Positions 25,670 to 29,816 of a DNA stretch of 29,816 nt are shown here, piece after piece. Under the pieces are notes generated by a model that saw nothing but the letters and a program-made list of their open reading frames with translations, was not told the DNA's origin and made no database searches. Within the stretch, counting starts at the first letter, position 1. Each line of letters starts with the position of its first letter. The position numbers and the translations under genes were made by a program. This stretch comes from Blautia sp. OF03-15BH (GTDB lineage: Bacteria; Bacillota; Clostridia; Lachnospirales; Lachnospiraceae). The stretch covers positions 1 through 29,816 of the forward strand of contig NZ_QSCM01000007.1 of NCBI RefSeq assembly GCF_003463065.1, in the 5' to 3' direction.

Positions 25670-26299
25670 TTACTTCCAGATCGGAAGTGTCAGAAGTTCC
25701 TTCGGCTCCCGGATGCGATAAGCCGGATCCGGCACGTTTCCGAAACCGTAATCAGCCAGGATAAAGGGAACATCTGCTTTGTTGCAGGCGTCGGCGTCTC
25801 CCTGGATATCGCCTACATAGAAGACCTTTTTCAGGCCATACTGTTCCATCAGCCGGCGGATCGTCACATCCTTCTGGCAGTTGGTATCACCATAGCAGAG
25901 ATGGCCGGTGACATAAGGCTTCAGCGGTGTGGTATCCAGAAGGGCTTCAATATAGCCTTTCTGACAGTTACTCACAATAAAAAGGGGGCAGCGTGTGGAC
26001 AACTCCTGGAATGTTTCCAGGATCTGTGGATAAAGGGGAACCGGGTCCTGGTAAAGAAGCTGGTTTTCCTTCTGAAAACAGATATCACCCAGATGCGGAT
26101 GTTCACTTACCGGAATTCCTTTGAAAATCTTGAGACAGATCTCATCCATAGGTTTCCCAAAAAGAGTTTTCAGAAGCTCACCGGTTATATCTGCCGGAAG
26201 CGTCGTTTCTGTTTCTAGTACGTAGTTCCACGCTTTGGCTACCAGATCCGTGGAATCCCATAAGGTTCCGTCCACATCAAAAATCAGTCCGTCTAACAT
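25670..26299 (-). CDS. HAD-superfamily hydrolase, phosphoglycolate phosphatase-like
   Basis: This is a predicted phosphatase of 209 residues. Motif I is FDVDGTLWDS with nucleophile Asp8 and acid/base Asp10. A helical cap (about 18-85) follows. Motif II is PLFIVSNCQKG and motif IV is VFYVGDIQGDADAC, where the Asp residues bind magnesium. The substrate is likely a small phosphorylated metabolite; phosphoglycolate or beta-phosphoglucomutase-like activity cannot be separated by eye. The start at 26299 is preceded on the minus strand by TAAGGAGATAAG, giving a good ribosome site. The gene stands alone, with its terminator at 25612-25654. Confidence 0.9.
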   Translation of the reverse strand: MLDGLIFDVDGTLWDSTDLVAKAWNYVLETETTLPADITGELLKTLFGKPMDEICLKIFKGIPVSEHPHLGDICFQKENQLLYQDPVPLYPQILETFQELSTRCPLFIVSNCQKGYIEALLDTTPLKPYVTGHLCYGDTNCQKDVTIRRLMEQYGLKKVFYVGDIQGDADACNKADVPFILADYGFGNVPDPAYRIREPKELLTLPIWK

Positions 26300-26483
26300 A
26301 TCGATCTTATCTCCTTATCTGTGCATATATGATTTCCGGAACAAAAACACGTTCTGCTATACCAGATCCCGGAAAAATTTCATTCATTCCATTCAGTGTA
26401 TCATGATTGCGGGACCTAGTACAGTGAAAATTAAGTTTCTGCTCCATCGACGGCAACGCAGCAGAACATTGCGAATGCCCGCT

Positions 26484-26512
26484 TTACTTCCGCGTTGACA
26501 GGATGATATAAT
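26484..26512 (+). promoter_or_regulatory. Extended -10 promoter for the two-gene unknown operon
   Basis: TATAAT (26507-26512) is preceded by TGA, an extended -10, and TTACTT (26484-26489) lies 17 nt upstream. The perfect TTGACA at 26495-26500 is only 6 nt from the -10, so it cannot be the partner box. Confidence 0.6.
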
Positions 26513-26557
26513 GATGCTACAAATTGCAAAGCAGCTCTCGCAATTCTACAAGAAAAC

Positions 26558-26701
26558 GTAACTGTTCAGAAGCACCTCCAAAATGCTACGCATTTCGTCG
26601 GTGTGGCGTAGCCGCCAAATAGATTTCCCTGTAAAAGTGTTCATTCATGCAAGCATGACTCACACTTTTGCATGAAAATCTGCCTGGCTCTGAACAGTTA
26701 C
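26558..26701. mobile_element. 144-bp MITE with IS66-like ends
   Basis: Perfect 13-bp terminal inverted repeats, GTAACTGTTCAGA (26558-26570) and TCTGAACAGTTAC (26689-26701), are flanked by an exact 8-bp direct repeat AAGAAAAC (26550-26557 and 26702-26709). Ends starting GTAA with 8-bp duplications are the known pattern of the IS66 family. The inside is two hairpins: GCTACGC/GCGTAGC (26585-26612), and a long one at 26621-26681 with 16 of 20 paired and the tip TCATGC AA GCATGA (26645-26658). It encodes no transposase and sits in the 5' leader of the gene at 26732. Confidence 0.88.
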
Positions 26702-26731
26702 AAGAAAACAGAAAAACAGGAGAAGGGGATT

Positions 26732-27385
26732 ATGAGAAGAAGTACACAGCAGGCCGGGAATAAAAACGGAGCCTGGCAAAGCAGCAGCCGAATGGGGAGT
26801 ATCAAAGATTACGGCAGCCTTCCGACGGAGAAGATCAGCTTGAAAGAAACTGCGTTTGGCTGGGCAGCAGATCTGAAGATCCGTCTTGATCTGGAACTGG
26901 TTTCCGGCTATCAGCGATATGTGGATGAAGACAGGAAAATCTTGTATACCGAGTTTGTATACAAAGAAACCCCGGTAAAAATTCTGGCATTTGCCTCACA
27001 GAAAGAAAAACTTTTTTATTATGAAATTACAGCGGAAACGACCTGTCTGAATCTGACGGCAAAGGTGGAACCGTCAGAAAAGCAGGCTTACCGGAACTAT
27101 AATCTGGGCGGATTCTATTTTGAAGAAGAAAAAAAAGGTGTTTTTCTCATCGGAAAAGGAGAACTGAAGGCAGATGGTTTTCCAAAGGCGGATGAAAAGG
27201 GGCTTCACATCAAAAACGCTTCCAGAGTAGCCTTTCGTATTCATCTGGCATCCGGACGCAGAAAAGCTTCTGTCACGCCTCTTCGTCAGGCTATGGAAAT
27301 GCAGATGAGCATGAACCGATATCTGGCAAAGACAGATGATATTTCCAGAGAAAAACTGATCGGGATGTGCAAGAATAAAAGATAA
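26732..27385 (+). CDS. Protein of unknown function, 217 residues
   Basis: I do not recognise this family. The protein has no signal peptide or membrane helix. It is a mixed alpha/beta sequence with a basic, Ser/Gln-rich N-terminus (MRRSTQQAGNKNGAWQSSSR), a central beta-rich core (residues of about 45-175, with LILYTEF-like strands such as RKILYTEFVYKE and KVEPSEKQAYRNYNLGG), and a helical basic C-terminus (LRQAMEMQMSMNRYL). ATG 26732 is supported by AGGAG 9 nt upstream; an upstream in-frame ATG at 26672 lies inside the MITE and is not credible. The next gene follows after about 46 nt, so the two are probably co-transcribed and may work together. Confidence 0.7.
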   Translation: MRRSTQQAGNKNGAWQSSSRMGSIKDYGSLPTEKISLKETAFGWAADLKIRLDLELVSGYQRYVDEDRKILYTEFVYKETPVKILAFASQKEKLFYYEITAETTCLNLTAKVEPSEKQAYRNYNLGGFYFEEEKKGVFLIGKGELKADGFPKADEKGLHIKNASRVAFRIHLASGRRKASVTPLRQAMEMQMSMNRYLAKTDDISREKLIGMCKNKR

Positions 27386-27431
27386 GAGTGGTGCATATAG
27401 TAGCCTTGAGAAAACAGCAGGAGAGATGGTT

Positions 27432-28607
27432 TTGGCTGCTTACAGGCGTTTTATCTCGTACATTTATGCATACAGGAATGGTAAAAAAGAGAAAAATACA
27501 GGCTTTGCTAAGGCAGAGGCCAGAGGAAGAAATTTAAAAATAAGCATTCAGATGGAAACCGATGGAAAACGGGAAGGCAGTCTGGATGCTTATGGTTTTT
27601 TACGAAAAGGGGAAAAGCTTTCAGGAATCTTTCTTGGAGAAATGGAAAGGTCTTCCGGCACACAGGCACGGCTGCAGTATTTCTTTAAGGTGGAAACAGA
27701 TACAGAGGATCTTATGGAAAGCGGTTATGCTCTGGATCAGCTTTCCGGGCTTTGGATCAAAGGCGAGCCGGGAGAAAATTATATCACCGTCTGGGATGAG
27801 GAACCGGTGACGAGGATGGAACTGGAGATTGAGATACAGGAGGAAAAGGACACAGCGGACGCAGAGAACATAACAGAACCGGAGCTAGAGAAGTCTGAAC
27901 CGGAAACGGCCAAGCCGAAAGTAACTGAATCAGAGAAACCGGAGCCGGAAGCACCTGAATCAAAGAAACAAGAGCCTGAAGAGCCGTCAAAACACCAGAC
28001 GAATAAACCAATTAGTGAATATTCTGTACAAAGTGAGTCTTCTGCCGCATTGGCTGCATCAGGCAGCGAAAAGCCGATCAATGGTGTCCGGGCGCAGGAA
28101 GCAGAACTTCTTGCAGGGACAGAAGCAGAGGAAAAAACAGAAAAAGAAACAGAAGAGACAATTACAACAGAGAAAGAAACAGAAGAACAAACAGAAGAAC
28201 AAACAGAAGAACAAACAGAAGAACAAACAGAAGAACAAACAGGTGAAGAAGAACCGCCGGAGCGCTATGTCAGCCTCTGGAACCGCCTGGCGCCGGCTTT
28301 TGCCCACAGAAATCCATTCCTGGAGGGAGAAGTACTTGACGCCATTTTGATCACACCACGGGAACTGCATTTTTTCTGCTGCAAAAACTGGAGTGCAGCC
28401 AGAAACAGTTTTATTTACCATGGTTACTACAATTACCATCATCTTTTGTTTGGAAAAGCAATAGATGGAAACTTCTTTCTGGCAGTTCCCGGAACTTATT
28501 CCGGCAAAGAACAACAAATGGCGGTCTCCTTTGGCTTTCCGGTTTTTAAGGAAAGCAAAGAGAAGGTGCCGGGAAGCTGCCGTGGCTACTGGTGCCGGGT
28601 GTTATAG
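27432..28607 (+). CDS. Protein of unknown function with conserved ends and a Glu/Thr-rich variable linker
   Basis: This protein has 391 residues if started at TTG 27432, which has AGGAG (27419-27423) 8 nt upstream. The ATG at 27426 leaves only 2 nt and is less likely. The N-terminal domain (about 1-135, from AYRRFISYIYAYRNGKKEKN) and the C-terminal domain (about the last 105, VSLWNRLAPAFAHRNPFLEG to GYWCRVL) look conserved; I weakly associate them with a Lachnospiraceae DUF6128-type family. The linker (about 135-285) is rich in Glu, Pro and Thr and contains five perfect 12-bp repeats. There is no signal peptide. The C-terminal RELHFFCCKNW and GYYNYHHLLFG segments are aromatic-rich, suggesting a binding surface. 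Function unknown. Confidence 0.72.
   Translation: MAAYRRFISYIYAYRNGKKEKNTGFAKAEARGRNLKISIQMETDGKREGSLDAYGFLRKGEKLSGIFLGEMERSSGTQARLQYFFKVETDTEDLMESGYALDQLSGLWIKGEPGENYITVWDEEPVTRMELEIEIQEEKDTADAENITEPELEKSEPETAKPKVTESEKPEPEAPESKKQEPEEPSKHQTNKPISEYSVQSESSAALAASGSEKPINGVRAQEAELLAGTEAEEKTEKETEETITTEKETEEQTEEQTEEQTEEQTEEQTGEEEPPERYVSLWNRLAPAFAHRNPFLEGEVLDAILITPRELHFFCCKNWSAARNSFIYHGYYNYHHLLFGKAIDGNFFLAVPGTYSGKEQQMAVSFGFPVFKESKEKVPGSCRGYWCRVL
28182..28241 (+). repeat. Five perfect 12-bp tandem repeats inside the coding sequence
   Basis: GAAGAACAAACA is repeated five times without a mismatch and encodes Glu-Glu-Gln-Thr units. Because the unit is 12 bp, gain or loss of copies would keep the reading frame. 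Degenerate copies lie just upstream from about 28130. Confidence 0.95.
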
Positions 28608-28640
28608 AAAAATCACGTCATTTTTTAAAAACATAGAGTC

Positions 28641-29342
28641 TTAATCGATTCCCCTGATCTCCACCAGGGGGATTTTTTTGCGCAGGATCCCGGCAAAGTG
28701 TTCCAGTTCTTCACGGCTGTAGCTGCTGTAACTGTCCGGCTTCAGGATATGCTCGGAATCCTTGTAAGCCTGAAGATAATAGCGTTTACAGCCGGCCAGC
28801 CAGTCGCGGATCTTTTCAAAATCCTCCTCCTCATGAAGCTCTCTGACGACCGTGGTACGGAATTCATAATCCAGACTTCCGTTCATAAGGAAAGCAGCCG
28901 TTTCTTCTACGGCAGACAGCAGCTTTTCACTGCTGCTTCCGGCCAGCCGGTCATAATGCTCCCGGGAGCTTTTGATATCCATGGCTACATAATCGATCAG
29001 CTTTTCTTCCGCAAGTCTGCGGACAACGGCAGGGTGCGTACCATTGGTATCCAGCTTGACAAGATAGCCCAGTTCTTTGATGGAACGGATCAGTGACGGG
29101 AGTTTTGGAGCCAGTGTGGGTTCTCCACCGGTGATACAGACGCCGTCCAGTACACGCCGTCTTTTTTTCAAAAAAGCGAGTACATCCTCCTCAGCGATCA
29201 CCGGTTCTTTTTCCGGGTGAAGGACCAGACCGGCATTCTGACAGAAGGGACAGCGGAAATTGCAGCCGCCGAGAAAGACCGTTGCGGCAGTATAGCCGGG
29301 ATAATCCAGCAGAGTCAGTGTTTGAAATCCATGTATAGGCAT
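28641..29342 (-). CDS. Radical SAM anaerobic ribonucleotide reductase activating protein (NrdG2-type)
   Basis: This 233-residue protein is probably the activase that makes the glycyl radical on class III ribonucleotide reductase. The radical-SAM cluster motif is CNFRCPFC (Cys27, Cys31, Cys34). ITGGEPTL is the SAM-binding GGE motif, and LGYLVKLDTNGT and DYVAMDIKSSREHYD are typical of this family. The N-terminus HGFQTLTLLDYPGYTAATVF is the usual family start. I chose ATG 29342. The frame stays open to 29459, but that would place the start upstream of the promoter's transcription start and add 39 residues foreign to the family. No nrdD gene is visible within the window, although one may lie outside it. 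Confidence 0.88.
   Translation of the reverse strand: MPIHGFQTLTLLDYPGYTAATVFLGGCNFRCPFCQNAGLVLHPEKEPVIAEEDVLAFLKKRRRVLDGVCITGGEPTLAPKLPSLIRSIKELGYLVKLDTNGTHPAVVRRLAEEKLIDYVAMDIKSSREHYDRLAGSSSEKLLSAVEETAAFLMNGSLDYEFRTTVVRELHEEEDFEKIRDWLAGCKRYYLQAYKDSEHILKPDSYSSYSREELEHFAGILRKKIPLVEIRGID
28648..28679 (+). terminator. Terminator for the plus-strand gene lying inside the end of the convergent CDS
   Basis: ATTCCCCTG (28648-28656) pairs with CAGGGGGAT (28665-28673) with one wobble, followed by T7. The sequence also encodes the last residues of the minus-strand radical SAM protein (after KKIPLVEIRGID). Confidence 0.8.
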
Positions 29343-29351
29343 AATAACAGA

Positions 29352-29388
29352 GTTTGTTTCCAGTGATCTTGAAACAAACCGTCTCCTT
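29352..29388 (-). promoter_or_regulatory. Hairpin between the ribosome site and start codon of the radical SAM gene
   Basis: On the minus strand AAGGAG (29383-29388) is followed by GTTTGTTTC (29371-29379), a 10-nt loop and GAAACAAAC (29352-29360), a perfect 9-bp stem, then ATG at 29342. Unfolded, the ribosome site is 40 nt from the start. With the hairpin formed the effective gap is about 12 nt. No nearer ribosome site is seen. Confidence 0.55.
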
Positions 29389-29464
29389 TCCAATAGGGTA
29401 ATGTGATCTTTAACCCAATCATGTGAGTTATCTGTTTTAAAAGTTAAAGCAGGCATCATCGATT

Positions 29465-29492
29465 AGTATATACGTTTTCCTCAAAAACGCAA
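29465..29492 (-). promoter_or_regulatory. Promoter of the radical SAM gene
   Basis: On the minus strand TTGCGT (29487-29492) and TATACT (29465-29470) have a 16-nt spacer. Transcription would start near 29457, giving a leader of about 115 nt before ATG 29342. Confidence 0.6.
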
Positions 29493-29615
29493 GGAATCTC
29501 AAAATCTTTTGTGACGATGATTGCTGAAAAATATTTTTTCCTCTATATGATGAGAGGCGAGAATATAGTGGATTGACAACATAACGTATATCAGGTACTA
29601 TTAGGAACGACTTTT

Positions 29616-29806
29616 TGACCTTTTGACCCCAATGATACACAGATTGCTCCGCATTTCATGCTCCCGCAATCCTGAAACACCTCAAATCCGCTTATTTTTC
29701 TACGAAAAATGGCTACTTTTCGGTGTTTTGCGGGTCAAGAAGTCATGCTTTTTCATGCAAGCATGAAACGCATGACCTTTTGACCCTAGTATCATCATAT
29801 AATAGA
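29616..29806 (-). repeat. Structured repeat element, full copy E3
   Basis: This is the homologue of E1, in opposite orientation. Both ends carry TGACCTTTTGACCC in direct orientation (29616-29629 and 29773-29786). The hairpins in E1 order are as follows. H1' is GTCATGC (29742-29748) with GCATGAC (29770-29776), enclosing TTTCATGC/GCATGAAA. H2' is ATTTTTC tac GAAAAAT (29694-29710). H3' is GATTGC (29642-29647) with GCAATC (29666-29671), enclosing GCAT/ATGC. The TAGTATCATCATATAATAG end matches the promoter-like end of E1. Single-stranded parts such as GCGGATTT, GACCCGC and GCGGAGCAAT are shared with E1. Confidence 0.8.
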
Positions 29807-29816
29807 AAAGTACCAA

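Larger units (their letters stand above)
26300..26731. other. Divergent intergenic region of 432 nt
   Basis: It holds the leader of the HAD gene, about 160 nt in which I recognise nothing, a promoter at 26484-26512, an untranslated leader interrupted by a 144-bp MITE (26558-26701), and the ribosome site AGGAG (26718-26722) for the ATG at 26732. Confidence 0.75.
29343..29816. other. Intergenic region at the right edge, 474 nt
   Basis: It contains the structured leader and promoter of the radical SAM gene (29343-29492), about 120 nt in which I see nothing, and the repeat element E3 (29616-29806). No gene is visible. The gene beyond E3 lies outside the window. Confidence 0.7.

Noticed and set aside
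26672..26731. Upstream start for the 217-residue protein
   Set aside because: The extra 20 residues come largely from the right end of the MITE. No ribosome site precedes 26672, whereas 26732 has AGGAG.
29343..29459. 39-residue N-terminal extension of the radical SAM protein
   Set aside because: It would begin upstream of the probable transcription start, and the family N-terminus matches from Met 29342.
1..29816. CRISPR array
   Set aside because: No series of identical repeats with regular unique spacers exists. The only close tandem array is the 12-bp coding repeat at 28182-28241.

Overview
The window looks like chromosomal DNA from a gut-type Lachnospiraceae (Clostridia). I infer this from the protein families, the strong AGGAGG-type ribosome binding sites, the sigma-A-like promoters and the moderate GC content. 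I cannot name the genus or species. No phage, conjugative or CRISPR locus is visible.

Layout. 117-3407 (+) is a cytoplasmic GH78 alpha-L-rhamnosidase. It converges on 3502-5667 (-), a secreted transglutaminase-like/Ig-like/leucine-rich-repeat protein. 5858-6080 is a hairpin-rich repeat element (copy E1) that forms the leader of 6101-7483 (+), an unusual regulator joining a Bro-N domain to a LuxR-type HTH. Next come a 2857-residue secreted protein (7695-16268) and, overlapping its stop by ATGA, a small subtilase with no signal peptide (16265-16981). 17046-17942 (-) is an AraC regulator, divergent from a MATE exporter (18139-19515). 19603-21354 is a secreted protein, followed by a strong terminator and a solo end of the repeat (E4). 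21529-25427 is an operon of a SWIM-SNF2 helicase and a Nudix hydrolase. A tRNA-Gly(UCC) with its own promoter follows, then a convergent HAD phosphatase (25670-26299, -). 26732-28607 holds two proteins of unknown function with an IS66-like MITE in their leader. 28641-29342 (-) is a radical-SAM NrdG-type activase, and a second full copy of the repeat (E3) lies behind it, 29616-29806.

How the parts may work together (inference). The Bro-N/LuxR regulator probably controls the giant secreted protein and its coupled protease. The AraC regulator probably controls the MATE exporter.

The two strongest candidates for something undescribed are these. (1) A roughly 190-nt element with direct terminal repeats is present as two diverged full copies and one solo end. 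Its hairpins are kept by compensatory base changes. (2) The Bro-N/LuxR regulator, giant secreted protein and leaderless subtilase form a cassette with an odd protease arrangement.
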